From positions 6,870,501 to 6,934,500 of the forward strand of contig NZ_CP135921.1 in the NCBI RefSeq assembly GCF_032397745.1: DNA of 64,000 nt. Direction: 5' to 3'. This DNA comes from Bradyrhizobium prioriisuperbiae (GTDB taxonomy: Bacteria; Pseudomonadota; Alphaproteobacteria; Rhizobiales; Xanthobacteraceae). Shown piece after piece: positions 8,813 through 18,623 of this stretch. The position numbers were made by a program, and so were the translations under genes. The notes beneath the pieces were generated by a model that was given only the letters and a program-made list of their open reading frames with translations, searched no databases and had not been told where the DNA came from. Position 1 is the stretch's first letter; each line of letters starts with the position of its first letter.

Positions 8813-8902
8813 ATGACATTGACCCGGACCATCATCCGCGCAGACCGCCGTCGTCGCTCGTTCGACGATGATGGGTCGCGCCGTGTCCGACGACAAAGCT
8901 GA
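8813..8902 (+). CDS. putative Arg-rich leader peptide upstream of argD
   Basis: A 29-codon frame (start MTLTRTIIRADRRRRSF) has 10 Arg codons, four of them consecutive at residues 12-15, and ends 25 nt before a strong terminator hairpin that precedes argD. This matches the layout of a ribosome-mediated attenuator in an arginine biosynthesis gene. There is no visible Shine-Dalgarno; if transcription starts near 8810 the frame would be leaderless. In GC-rich DNA Arg runs are not rare, so this stays a hypothesis. Confidence 0.35.
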   Translation: MTLTRTIIRADRRRRSFDDDGSRRVRRQS

Positions 8903-8927
8903 ACAACTAGATCAGCAACGTTTTCGA

Positions 8928-8964
8928 GAAGGCCGCGCCCGCAAGGTGCGGCCTTCTTGCATTT
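8928..8964 (+). terminator. rho-independent terminator or attenuator between rimO and argD
   Basis: Perfect 9-bp inverted repeat gaaggccgc / gcggccttc with an 11-nt loop, followed by TTGCATTT. It lies 163 nt downstream of rimO and 60 nt upstream of argD. It could terminate rimO readthrough or act as an attenuator for argD. Confidence 0.65.
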
Positions 8965-9024
8965 CGGCCCGCGTTTTCAGCCCAAACCTTCAACCTCGAG
9001 CCTTCAACCCCAGGAGAAGTTGCC

Positions 9025-10221
9025 ATGACCGTTGCGATCCATCCGTTCGATGCGCTGATGGACATCACCGCCCGCCCGCCTGTCGTGTTCGCGCGCGGCG
9101 AAGGCGCCTGGCTGTGGGACGACACCGGTAAGCGTTATCTCGATTTCGTGCAGGGCTGGGCCGTCAATTGCCTCGGCCACTCGCCGCCGGCGATTGCCGA
9201 GGCGCTGGCCGCACAGGCCAAACTGCTGCTGACCCCGAGCCCGGCGTTCTACAACGGCCCGAGCGTCAAGCTGGCGAAAGCGCTGGTCGACCACAGCTGT
9301 TTCCATCAGGTGTTCTTCACCAATTCCGGCGCCGAGGCTAACGAAGGCGCGATCAAGCTCGCCCGCAAATACGGCGCCCTGCACCGCAACGGCGCCTACG
9401 AGATCATCACCTTCGTGGGCGGCTTTCACGGCCGGACGCTGGCCACCATGTCGGCCTGCGGCAAGGCCGCGTTCGAACCGCTGTTCGAGCCGAAGGTGCC
9501 GGGCTTTCCGAAGGCCAAGCTCAACGACATCGACTCCGTCAAGCGACTGATCGGAGACAAGACCATCGGCGTCATGCTGGAGCCGATCCAGGGCGAAGCC
9601 GGTGTGTGGCCCGCGACCGATGAATTCCTGCAGGCGCTGCGCGCGCTGACACAGGAACATGGCCTGCTGCTGATCGTGGACGAGATCCAGAGCGGTTTCG
9701 GCCGGACCGGCAAACTGTTCCACTATGAGCACGCCGGCATCACGCCCGACATCATGACATTGGGCAAAGGCATCGGCGGCGGCGTGCCGCTCGCGGCCCT
9801 GCTGGCCACTGAAGCTGCGTCCTGCTTCGCCCATGGCGACCAGGGCGGCACCTTCAACGGCAATCCGCTGATGTGCGCGGCCGGCCTCGCCGTAATGCAG
9901 CAGGTCGCGCAGCCTGATTTCCTGAAAGCCGTGACCGCCAGCGGGCTGTTTTTGGAAAGCGAACTGCAGCGGCTGTCCGCACGGCACGGTCTCGGAAACG
10001 TCCGTGGCAAGGGACTGCTGCTCGCCCTCGACCTGAAGCGGCCGATTGGAGCTGCCATCGTCGCCCAGGGATTGGAGGACGGCGTGCTGCTCAACGCGCC
10101 GCAGCCGGACACCCTGCGCTTCATGCCGGCGCTCAACGTCACGCGCGAGGAGATCACGCAGATGATCGCAATGCTCGACGCCATCTTGCGCAAGCTCGGC
10201 GTGGCACGCTGCGTCGGATGA
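9025..10221 (+). CDS. argD: acetylornithine aminotransferase
   Basis: 398 residues of class III PLP aminotransferases. ArgD converts N-acetylglutamate semialdehyde to N-acetylornithine in arginine synthesis and often also works on succinyl-diaminopimelate. Seen: [17 protein letters not shown], the PLP-phosphate and aromatic-binding stretch [14 protein letters not shown], the Asp motif [14 protein letters not shown], and the Schiff-base Lys248 in [14 protein letters not shown]. An AGGAGA site lies 8 nt before the ATG. argF, which commonly follows argD in alphaproteobacteria, is absent; a GNAT gene and the Tc island follow instead. A decayed second copy of its 3' end occurs at 30101-30323. Confidence 0.92.
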   Translation: MTVAIHPFDALMDITARPPVVFARGEGAWLWDDTGKRYLDFVQGWAVNCLGHSPPAIAEALAAQAKLLLTPSPAFYNGPSVKLAKALVDHSCFHQVFFTNSGAEANEGAIKLARKYGALHRNGAYEIITFVGGFHGRTLATMSACGKAAFEPLFEPKVPGFPKAKLNDIDSVKRLIGDKTIGVMLEPIQGEAGVWPATDEFLQALRALTQEHGLLLIVDEIQSGFGRTGKLFHYEHAGITPDIMTLGKGIGGGVPLAALLATEAASCFAHGDQGGTFNGNPLMCAAGLAVMQQVAQPDFLKAVTASGLFLESELQRLSARHGLGNVRGKGLLLALDLKRPIGAAIVAQGLEDGVLLNAPQPDTLRFMPALNVTREEITQMIAMLDAILRKLGVARCVG

Positions 10222-10306
10222 TGTGAGCGCTAACAATCAGCGACGGCGGCCGTCACCGATGGCCGACGTCGCCCCAAATTTCAGGATGCGACAAGGATAC
10301 AAGTTT

Positions 10307-10753
10307 ATGCAAATGCAGCAGTTGCCGGCGGACTACGACATCTCGACGGACACCCATCGCCTGGACGTGGACGTCATTCACCAGTTCCTGACGGAAGACG
10401 CCTATTGGTCGCGCGGAATCCCCCGCTCCGTCGTGGAGCGGGCGATCGGCAACTCTCTCTGCTTCGGTGTGTATCATCGCACCGCGCAAGTCGGCTTTGC
10501 CCGCGTCGTCACGGACAAATCGACCTTCGCATTGCTGGCCGATGTCTTCATCCTCAGGGAGCACCGCGGCCAGGGCCTGTCCAAGGGGCTGGTGCGTAAC
10601 ATCGTTGCACACCAGGATTTGCAAGGCCTCCGGCGTTTCCTGCTGGTGACGTCGGACGCCCATGGCCTTTACAGCCAATTCGGCTTCGAACCGGTCGGAA
10701 CTCCGTCGCGGTTCATGGAGGTCGTGCGGCCGGATATCTATCGGTCTGCCTGA
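10307..10753 (+). CDS. GNAT family N-acetyltransferase
   Basis: 148 residues with the GNAT acetyl-CoA motif A in the middle (ADVFILREHRGQGLSKGLVR; R/Q-x-x-G-x-G/A as RGQGLS) and a C-terminal beta region LLVTSDAHGLYSQFGFEPV typical of the YitH/Acg-type small GNATs. The start at 10307 is chosen because AAGGA lies 9 nt upstream; an upstream start would add 28 low-complexity residues. Substrate unknown. It sits between argD and the Tc toxin gene, so it may belong to either the chromosome or the island. Confidence 0.88.
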   Translation: MQMQQLPADYDISTDTHRLDVDVIHQFLTEDAYWSRGIPRSVVERAIGNSLCFGVYHRTAQVGFARVVTDKSTFALLADVFILREHRGQGLSKGLVRNIVAHQDLQGLRRFLLVTSDAHGLYSQFGFEPVGTPSRFMEVVRPDIYRSA

Positions 10754-10985
10754 TCGTGCTCCGATGAATGATCGCGGAGCCTGCGGCATGCCCTACTTCA
10801 CGTGCTGTGCATTTTGTCACTAAATCGAAGGTTAAACGTCCTTTTCGCCACAACCTCAGCATGGCAATATCGCGGGACAAGGCGTTTTCATAACGGACAA
10901 GGCCGTCGCGCGGCATACCTCATCGAACGACACGTCGGAGGAACGCGAGTCCGCGCGCACACAGCTTGCCAGCTAGGAAGGGCAG

Positions 10986-13900
10986 ATGCCACGAGCTACG
11001 GATCGTCAGGCGTCCACGATTGCGTTGCCCAAGCTCACTCTGCCGAGTGGGGGCGGACAAACCGGCGCCCCGCCGACCGCCTTTGTCGCCGACGAAAATC
11101 TCGGCAGCGGCACGCTGATATTTCCGTTCGACTTTCCGGTGGCGCGAGAGCTCACCCTGCAGCTCGCCATCAGCTATGCGAGCGGCGGCGGCAGCGGCCT
11201 GTTCGGGGCCGGCTTCTCCGTCGATATCCCGAGTTTTTCCCTGAACACCCGTTTCGGCGTGCCGCGCTACGACGGCAAGGATCCCGTGACCTTCGCCGGT
11301 GACGACCTGGTGCCCGCGCTGCTGCCGGACCCCGAAGGCCAATGGATTCCAGAGGTCTTGCGGCGTACCGAAGACGGCGCTGCCTTCGACGTCATGCGCT
11401 ATCAGCCGCGGATCGAATCCCAATTCACTCTCATTGAGCATTGGGTCGAAATCGCCTCGCGGCAAAGCCACTGGCGCACCACCAGCACCGACAATGTGGT
11501 GAGTGTCTATGGAAAGACGCCTGCAGCAAGGGTTGCCGATCCATTGGATCAGAGCCGCATCGTTGAGTGGTTCATCGAGCAAAGCGAAAATCCCAAGGGA
11601 GAGCGGATCGCTTTCCACTATATCGCGGAAAACCGCGACAACGTTCCCGATCGCCCCGCCGACCAGGGTGGTATCGTGGCGGCGAACCGCTATCCACACC
11701 GCATCGCCTACGGCAATTACATCGTGGATGGCGCGAACGGCGATGTCGAGCGTTTCGCCTATGAGATCGTCTTCGATTATGGCGGCTTCGATTTCGATGC
11801 GCCATTGCAACCACCCGCATCCTGGCCTGTGCGGAGCGATCCTTTTTCCAGCTACATCTCCGGCTTCGAACGGCGCACCCTGCGGCTGTGCCGAGGCCTG
11901 CTTGCCTATGTCAGTTTGCCCGAACTGTTTGACGGCCGCAGGACGCTGACGCGCGCCTATCGATTTGGCTATGAACAGCAGCCGTTCGTCGCCCTGCTCA
12001 CCTCCATTGAGCAGATCGGCTATCGCTGGCAGCCGGACGGCACCACCTGGTCGCGGGCCGCGATGCCGGCGCTGAGCCTGACCTATTCCGGCTTCACGCC
12101 CGCGGCAGGAACGTTTCACACTCTGACCACCGCGCAGCGGATACCGGCCGCGCCGGGTTATCTCGATCCCCCGGGCTTCCAGCTGGTCGATCTCAATGGC
12201 GACGGGCTGCCGGGAATTCTGCAAAGCACCGCCAGCTCAACCATCTATTGGAGCCCGGACGGTAACGGTCGTTACACCCAGGACGGACCTCGTCAGTTTC
12301 CGATTGAGCGCGATCTCGGCCGACCTGACCTGGCCCTGCTCGACCTCGACTCCAACGGCCATCTCGATCTGGTCGTCACGTCGCCTTCGCGCGCCGGATA
12401 CTATCGCCATGAAGACGCGCAATGGCACACCTTTCAGCCTTTCGGGAATGCACCCACCAGTCTCGCGAATGAACAAACCCAATATGTCGATCTCAGCGGC
12501 AATGGCCTTGCCGACCTCGTGCTGTTTTCCGGCCGCAACCTGCTGGTCTATCCCTCGCTCGGCTCCGACGGATTCGGGCCGGCGCAGCGACGGACTCGGC
12601 CGTTTCCGCTGGCATCGCCCGGCGACGGCACCATGCTCACCACCTTCGCCGACATGTTCGGCGACGGCCTGCAGCACTGGGTGGTGGTCACCAACGGCGA
12701 GGTCAAATGCTGGCCCAGTCTCGGCCGCGGCCGTTTCGGGTATCCGGTCATCTTCGACAATGCGCCACGGTTCGGCGCCGAGTTCGACGCACGCCGGATC
12801 CTGCTGCTCGACGCCGACGGCTCGGGCTGTGCCGATCTCCTCTACCTCCTGCCCGACCGCGTCGAACTCTATCGCAACCAGAACGGCAACGGCTTCGCGC
12901 CGCCGATTTCGATCCCGCTGCCGGAGCAGGCGACCACGCTTGATCGCATCACGACCGCCGACGTACTGGGCACCGGCTGCGCCGGGCTCGTCTTTACGGA
13001 CGTCATACCGGCCGCGACCCAGAGTTTCTATGATTTCGGCATCGATGGCAGCGCCAACGGTACCAAGCCTTACCTTCTGGTCGAGACCGACAACCATCTC
13101 GGCGCCCTGACGCGCATCGCCTACCGCTCGTCGACGCAATGTTTCCTCGACGACAAACACGCAGGCCGGCCGTGGCTGACGCGGCTGCCGTTTCCGGTGC
13201 AGGTCGTCGACCGCCTCGAAGTGCTGGAGCAGGTCACCGGCAGTCGCCTGGTCCGCACCTTCAGCTATCACGATGGCTATTTCGATGCGGCCGATCGTGA
13301 ATTCTGCGGCTTCGCCTGTGTCGAGCGCCGCGACAGCGAGAGTTTCGACACGTTCAAGCGCAGCGGCCTGTTTGCGTCTGCGGATTTCCATGCCGGCGAA
13401 GCCCCCATCCACCAGCCGCCAGCCCTGACCAGGACCTGGTACGACGTCGGCGCCTACGATCCCACAGGCGCACTCGCCAGGGCCCAGCGGCTGCAGTATT
13501 TCCAGGGCGATCCGGACGCCGCTCCGATATTGGGCAATCGTCTGGATCCGACGATCTGGGACTATTCCAGGCCACTGCTGCGGCAGGCCCAGTCCGCCAG
13601 CAAGGGCCGCATCATCCGTGAGGAAATCTACGGCGAGGACGGCTCGGCGCTCGCGGCGGTGCCCTACAAGGTCACACAAAATCGCCTCTTCATCCGTCTG
13701 CTGCAGCCGACTGCGGACAATATCTTCGCATCGTTCCTGGTCGCAGATTGCGAGACCATCGTCTACGACTATGAGCGCGAAGCGAACGATCCCCAAGTGT
13801 CGCACAGCTTCGCGCTGGAGATCGATGCCTTCGGCAATGTGGTGCGCGATTGCGGCGTGAATTATCCGCGGCATCCCAAAGTCGGTGCAGGCGACGACAA

Positions 13901-16900
13901 CCCGGCGACCGGACGCGTGCCCGAGCAAGATGTACTGCACGCCAGCGCCACCCTGACAGACGTCATCAACGTCACCGACGGGATGCGCTGGATCGGCCTC
14001 ACCTGCCAGGAACGAACGCTGCAGTTGCACGGGCTCGATCCGGGGCCCTCCGGCTATTTCAGCTTCGAACAGATTGGCAAGCAGGTCGAGCAGGCTCTTG
14101 CCGACACCGTCCCCTATGCCTCACCATTCAAGCCGGCAGCCCGGCAGGCCCGGACGCAGGACATCTCCCGTGTCTATTTCTGGAATGAAACGCAGACCGC
14201 GGCGCTGCCGCTCGGACAGACCGGCACCCGCGCGCTGGAGCATCACGAAGCAGAGGCGGTGTTTCCCGATGGCCTGCTGCGCGCGCAACACTTGTTCAGG
14301 GCATCGGCGAGCCTGATTCCGGAGCTCAACCAGGCGATCCTGCCCGTCGCGCTGCGGGACCAGTTCGCTCTGGCCAGCATCGCCTTGCCGGCGGGTGCGC
14401 TCAGCACCGTGACCGTGGTGACGTCCAGCCAGCTCTGGACAGTGACGGATCTGTCAACCGGCCAGGCCTATCCGATCGCGGTTGACGGCTCGGACCTCCT
14501 GGTCACGCGCGAAGTGCTCGGCACACTGGCGGATGGCTTGCCGGAGCAGGCTGGCTACGCCCTGGAGGACGGGTACTGGTGGAACCGCGGCGAAGTTGGC
14601 ATCTACTTCACCGCCCCAAAGCAATTTTACATGCTGTCGGCGATCGAAAACCTGTTCGCGGCTGCAGGCTCGACGCTGCATTCGAAATCGGTGCTGAGCT
14701 ACGATCAGGCGCAGCTGCATGTCACGACACTCTCGCAATGGCTGAGCGACAGCGAGCAGAACGTCACGCGGCTGGCGATGGATTATCAGGCGCTGCTTCC
14801 GGCGTGGGTGACCAACCCCAATCTCGTCGTCAGTGAGGCGCTGTACGACCCGCTGGCCCGGCTGATCGCAACCTCGCTGCACAAGGGCGCGACCGGCGAC
14901 AAGCCGCTGTCGGACTATGTGGTGCGGACGGGCGCCACCCTGTCCGATGTCGTGGCACGACCGGCCTACTACCTCCAGGGCGCGTCAAGTTTCCAATTCA
15001 CGGATATGTTCGCCTGGAGCACCGATCGGCGGCCGACAGCGGTGTGCTCGCTCGCGCGTGAAACCCATGTCAGCGATCTCGTCGCGGGAGAGGTGTCCGC
15101 CATCAAGCTCGAGATCGGCTTCAGGGACGGGCTGGCCCGCGAAATCGAGATCAAGAAAGTCAGCGATCCCGGCGAGGCCATCATTCGGACACCTGCCGGC
15201 GCCCTCGCCCGCACCGCCGATGGCGCCGTGCAACGCGCCGTCGTGGCTGAGCGCTACTGGGTCAGCGGACGCACCGTGTTCAACAACAAGGGCATGCCGG
15301 TCAAAGTCTACCTGCCTTATTTTTCCAACACCCCGCTGTACGAGGATCGCACGGATGTCGCGGAGGCCGGCCTGCTGCCGCCCCCGACCATCGTTCATTA
15401 CGATGCGCTCAACCGTGCCACGCGGGTCGACACGCCAAAGAAATTCTTCAACCTGAATGTTTATCGCGCCTGGACACGCTGGCTTTACGACGAAGACGAC
15501 ACCGTCAAGCAATCGACCTACTACCAGCTCAACATCGACAATCCGCAGACACCGCTTGCCGAACGCGAGGCGTTGCGCAAGGCTGCGATTTTCAACGACA
15601 CCCCGGATGTGCTGATCCTCGATCCGACCGGCGAGCCGGTTCGGCGGGTGCAGATCCAGGTCGAGGCGGATAACGGTGTGCCGGGCGCGCCGCGGTATCT
15701 GACCACACGGCGAACGCTGGACGCCGACGGCGGCACCATCGCCATCGCCGACCCGCGCCTGATGGCGCTGACGCCGCCGGTCGACAATGTGCAGTTCCTG
15801 CTCGACATGTCGGGTACGGCGCTGCTCGAAGTCGCCGTCGATTCCGGACGCCGCGCCCAGTGCGCCGACATCAACGGCAATCCGATCCGGCTGTGCGACG
15901 GACGTGGCGTGGAGATCGCCAAATCATACGATCGTCTGCAGCGTCTCGGCGACATCCGTGTCCGCAGCAGTGCGGAGGCGCCATGGTGGACGGCGGAACG
16001 GATCGTCTATGGTGAGGGCCAGGCCGGCGACATCGACCATAATCTGCGCGAACAGGTCTACCGGAGCTTCGACCAGGGCGGCACCGCCACCTATCCGGAT
16101 TACAATATCCAGGCCCAGCCGCTGGTGCTGGAACGGCAACTGACCCAGGCCTATTCCGGCGAGATCGACTGGAGCCAGACGACACCGGCGGCTCTCGAGG
16201 CCGTCCCGCTGGTCGAGCGCTGGCGCTACGATGCGCTGCGTCGTGTCACCGAGGAGCAAAGTCCGGATGGCCGCCGGATCGTTCCGCGTTATGGCCCTTC
16301 TACCCTCCTCACCTCGCTGACGCTGGAACAGGACGGCACGTCGCGGCCGATCGTCACCGAGATCGAGCACGATGCCTCCAACCAGAGGGTGCGCATTGCG
16401 CTGGCCAACCAGGCCGTGTCGCGCTTCGACTATGAGCCGACCACCCTGCGGCTGCTCAACGTCAAAACCGAACGTCCGGACGCCTCCGGCACCAAGACGA
16501 TCCAGGATCGCAGCTACACCTACGATCCGGTCGGCAACGTCACCCAGACCCGCGACAACGCCCGTGAACTGGTGTTCTTCCGGCAACAGGCGGTCTCCCC
16601 GGTCAGCGACTACACCACCGACTCGCTCTATCGGCTGCTTCGCGCCACCGGTGTGCAACAGCCCGCGCTCGCGATGAACCGCGAGAACAACCCTCGCCCC
16701 TACGACGTCAACAACCGCGAGGAGCTCGAGACCTATCTGCAGACATACACGTATGATGACGGCAACAACCTGACGGAGATGCGTCACACCGCGGCCTCCG
16801 GCAACTGGACCCGCCGTATCGCGATTGCGCCCTTGTCCAATCGCGGCGCCCCGGTCGACGATCCCCTGGCGGCCTACGACCGCAACGGCAACATGACCGA

Positions 16901-18443
16901 TCTCGGCGCGCTCTCCGGCATGGAGTGGAGCTGGCGCAACGGCCTGCTTGATGTCGCCAGCATCAAGCGCGAGCCCGGCGACGCCGACGACTCCGCCTCA
17001 TTCCAGTATGACGCGCGGGGGCGCCGGCTGCGCAAAATCGTCCAGCGCAAGATCTCTGCCAACGAGACCGAGCTGGAGGAGACCGTCTATCTCGGCGCCT
17101 ATCAGCGCCGCCGCATCATTCGCGTGCAGAACGGCAGCTCGCAGATCATTCTCGAGCGCCACGATCTGCAGATCCTGGACGACCTGCGTTATGGCGAAAC
17201 CTCGTCCGGCGGCGATGCCGCATCCAATCGCGATGCTCATGGCGGCGACACCGTCACGCCGGTGCCGCGCAGCGACGGCCGCCGCGCCTTCGCCACTGAG
17301 TATCGCTGGACTATCGACGAACGCGGGCGCGAAACCAGCTCGCTCGACACCAGACTGACGCGTTACCCACTGCTGACGTTCCTGGGCTCGATCACCATCG
17401 AGCTCGACGATGCCGGCAGCGTTGTCAGCAACGAGGAGTATTATCCCTATGGCGTGACCGCGGCGTTTTCGGCGGTGGCGCCCGGCGAACAATCCCTGAA
17501 GATGTACCGCTACGTCGGCAAGGAGCGCGACGCAACGACCGGGCTATATTACTTCGGCGCACGTTACTACGGGCCTTCCTTGGGCCGCTGGCTCAGCGCC
17601 GATCCGGCCGGCTTCAATGACGGCACCAATCTCTATCTCTATGTCGGCGGAAACCCGGTCAGCTACACCGATCCGACCGGATTGGCCAAAGCCAAGAACA
17701 AGGTGACTGTCTCCGACCTGCAGACCAAGCTGGCCACTGCGAAAGGCAGGCTGAAAAAAGCAGAGAAACGTGTTGCGCAGGCCGAGTCCCAGGTCCAGGC
17801 CAACAAGGGATTGAAGCTCTACGCCAAAAAACTGCTCGAGGCCCGCAGAGAACGCACCAGTGCCCGAGCTCAAGTCACGCGAATTTCGAACCAGCTGATC
17901 AAGCTGAAGAGCGCCTCCTCCTCGACTATCCCGACCATACCTGGGTTTTACAATCCCGGCGGCCCACTGGTGATCCTGCAGCCGCCGACCCATACAGGCT
18001 CCGGGGGCACGATCGTCACGAGTCCGCCGTCCACGGCCTACATTGCCGACCTCCACAAGACGCAGCGATCGTCGGCGGTCGAAAGCGATGTGCGCAACTA
18101 CTCGCTGATGGCGAACAGGTACATCCAGTCGCAGCCCAGCAAGCAACTGGTCTGCGTCTCCAGCGACCGCAAGACCACCGGTTCGATCGGCTATCAGGCC
18201 GGTCAGATCGCCACCAAGGAGCGTGATCTCGCCAACACGGCCTCGTCGGGCACCTATGCGTCGGATCAGGTGGTCGGCCATGTGCCCGATGTGGCGGCAA
18301 CCGGGCTGCCGTATTCCCCGCTAGGCTGGTTCCAGCAGACCAAAATCTCCAACAGCATTGTTGGTGGCGGCCTCTATGCCGGCCGTGTCATCACCGTGTA
18401 TCTGGTCAAGGAACAGGACGGCAAAGTCTATCACTACAGTTAG
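10986..18443 (+). CDS. fused TcB-TcC insecticidal toxin complex protein with Rhs core
   Basis: 2485 residues. The order of parts is that of a TcB-TcC fusion: SpvB-like N-terminus (ENLGSGTLIFPFDFPVAREL, residues about 35-350), repeated FG-GAP/VCBS-like beta-propeller blades rich in DLNGDG, DLDSNG and DLSGNG (about 400-690), TcdB middle domains, many Rhs/YD repeats (about 1650-2200) and a canonical Rhs core end (YVGKERDATTGLYYFGARY, ending in DPTG at 2229-2232). In known Tc toxins this protein forms a hollow cocoon enclosing its own cleaved C-terminus, which TcA injects into eukaryotic cells. The C-terminal 253 residues are the variable effector: a predicted coiled coil (2240-2300), a Pro/Ser/Thr-rich linker and an unassigned globular tip. 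AGGAAGGG precedes the ATG. Transcribed towards the TcA operon. Confidence 0.92.
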   Translation: MPRATDRQASTIALPKLTLPSGGGQTGAPPTAFVADENLGSGTLIFPFDFPVARELTLQLAISYASGGGSGLFGAGFSVDIPSFSLNTRFGVPRYDGKDPVTFAGDDLVPALLPDPEGQWIPEVLRRTEDGAAFDVMRYQPRIESQFTLIEHWVEIASRQSHWRTTSTDNVVSVYGKTPAARVADPLDQSRIVEWFIEQSENPKGERIAFHYIAENRDNVPDRPADQGGIVAANRYPHRIAYGNYIVDGANGDVERFAYEIVFDYGGFDFDAPLQPPASWPVRSDPFSSYISGFERRTLRLCRGLLAYVSLPELFDGRRTLTRAYRFGYEQQPFVALLTSIEQIGYRWQPDGTTWSRAAMPALSLTYSGFTPAAGTFHTLTTAQRIPAAPGYLDPPGFQLVDLNGDGLPGILQSTASSTIYWSPDGNGRYTQDGPRQFPIERDLGRPDLALLDLDSNGHLDLVVTSPSRAGYYRHEDAQWHTFQPFGNAPTSLANEQTQYVDLSGNGLADLVLFSGRNLLVYPSLGSDGFGPAQRRTRPFPLASPGDGTMLTTFADMFGDGLQHWVVVTNGEVKCWPSLGRGRFGYPVIFDNAPRFGAEFDARRILLLDADGSGCADLLYLLPDRVELYRNQNGNGFAPPISIPLPEQATTLDRITTADVLGTGCAGLVFTDVIPAATQSFYDFGIDGSANGTKPYLLVETDNHLGALTRIAYRSSTQCFLDDKHAGRPWLTRLPFPVQVVDRLEVLEQVTGSRLVRTFSYHDGYFDAADREFCGFACVERRDSESFDTFKRSGLFASADFHAGEAPIHQPPALTRTWYDVGAYDPTGALARAQRLQYFQGDPDAAPILGNRLDPTIWDYSRPLLRQAQSASKGRIIREEIYGEDGSALAAVPYKVTQNRLFIRLLQPTADNIFASFLVADCETIVYDYEREANDPQVSHSFALEIDAFGNVVRDCGVNYPRHPKVGAGDDNPATGRVPEQDVLHASATLTDVINVTDGMRWIGLTCQERTLQLHGLDPGPSGYFSFEQIGKQVEQALADTVPYASPFKPAARQARTQDISRVYFWNETQTAALPLGQTGTRALEHHEAEAVFPDGLLRAQHLFRASASLIPELNQAILPVALRDQFALASIALPAGALSTVTVVTSSQLWTVTDLSTGQAYPIAVDGSDLLVTREVLGTLADGLPEQAGYALEDGYWWNRGEVGIYFTAPKQFYMLSAIENLFAAAGSTLHSKSVLSYDQAQLHVTTLSQWLSDSEQNVTRLAMDYQALLPAWVTNPNLVVSEALYDPLARLIATSLHKGATGDKPLSDYVVRTGATLSDVVARPAYYLQGASSFQFTDMFAWSTDRRPTAVCSLARETHVSDLVAGEVSAIKLEIGFRDGLAREIEIKKVSDPGEAIIRTPAGALARTADGAVQRAVVAERYWVSGRTVFNNKGMPVKVYLPYFSNTPLYEDRTDVAEAGLLPPPTIVHYDALNRATRVDTPKKFFNLNVYRAWTRWLYDEDDTVKQSTYYQLNIDNPQTPLAEREALRKAAIFNDTPDVLILDPTGEPVRRVQIQVEADNGVPGAPRYLTTRRTLDADGGTIAIADPRLMALTPPVDNVQFLLDMSGTALLEVAVDSGRRAQCADINGNPIRLCDGRGVEIAKSYDRLQRLGDIRVRSSAEAPWWTAERIVYGEGQAGDIDHNLREQVYRSFDQGGTATYPDYNIQAQPLVLERQLTQAYSGEIDWSQTTPAALEAVPLVERWRYDALRRVTEEQSPDGRRIVPRYGPSTLLTSLTLEQDGTSRPIVTEIEHDASNQRVRIALANQAVSRFDYEPTTLRLLNVKTERPDASGTKTIQDRSYTYDPVGNVTQTRDNARELVFFRQQAVSPVSDYTTDSLYRLLRATGVQQPALAMNRENNPRPYDVNNREELETYLQTYTYDDGNNLTEMRHTAASGNWTRRIAIAPLSNRGAPVDDPLAAYDRNGNMTDLGALSGMEWSWRNGLLDVASIKREPGDADDSASFQYDARGRRLRKIVQRKISANETELEETVYLGAYQRRRIIRVQNGSSQIILERHDLQILDDLRYGETSSGGDAASNRDAHGGDTVTPVPRSDGRRAFATEYRWTIDERGRETSSLDTRLTRYPLLTFLGSITIELDDAGSVVSNEEYYPYGVTAAFSAVAPGEQSLKMYRYVGKERDATTGLYYFGARYYGPSLGRWLSADPAGFNDGTNLYLYVGGNPVSYTDPTGLAKAKNKVTVSDLQTKLATAKGRLKKAEKRVAQAESQVQANKGLKLYAKKLLEARRERTSARAQVTRISNQLIKLKSASSSTIPTIPGFYNPGGPLVILQPPTHTGSGGTIVTSPPSTAYIADLHKTQRSSAVESDVRNYSLMANRYIQSQPSKQLVCVSSDRKTTGSIGYQAGQIATKERDLANTASSGTYASDQVVGHVPDVAATGLPYSPLGWFQQTKISNSIVGGGLYAGRVITVYLVKEQDGKVYHYS

Positions 18444-18569
18444 CGCGTTTTCCAGCGAAGTGGATACCGGTTCGCTCGCGACAAACGCGAAGCGTTTGCG
18501 CGGAGAAAACGCGTCAAAGCAAAATGCGAGAGCCCCGTTCCGATTTGATCGGAACGGAAAAGGCTCTCG
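18444..18569. repeat. intergenic palindromic repeat with bidirectional hairpins
   Basis: Two inverted-repeat blocks lie between the convergent tcB-tcC and SUKH-like genes. The first pairs cgcgttttcc (18444-18453) with ggagaaaacgcg (18502-18513). The second is a nested hairpin: outer cgagagcc / ggctctcg (18527-18534, 18562-18569) and inner ccgttccgat / atcggaacgg (18535-18544, 18548-18557) with a 3-nt loop. The first resembles short palindromic elements that recur between genes in Bradyrhizobium genomes (from memory, not searched). It may also end transcription in both directions. Confidence 0.5.
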
Positions 18570-18623
18570 CCGGCATCGGCCCGTGCGATAGCATTTCCGT
18601 TCAAGAGCCCTCGCTGCGCGGCG

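Noticed and set aside
7422..8819. 465-codon open frame opposite rimO
   Set aside because: Compositional shadow of a GC-rich gene; the plus frame has all RimO motifs and the opposite frame shows no recognisable domain.
12237..14030. 597-codon open frame opposite the TcB-TcC fusion
   Set aside because: Antisense shadow; the sense frame is intact and has clear FG-GAP and Rhs features.
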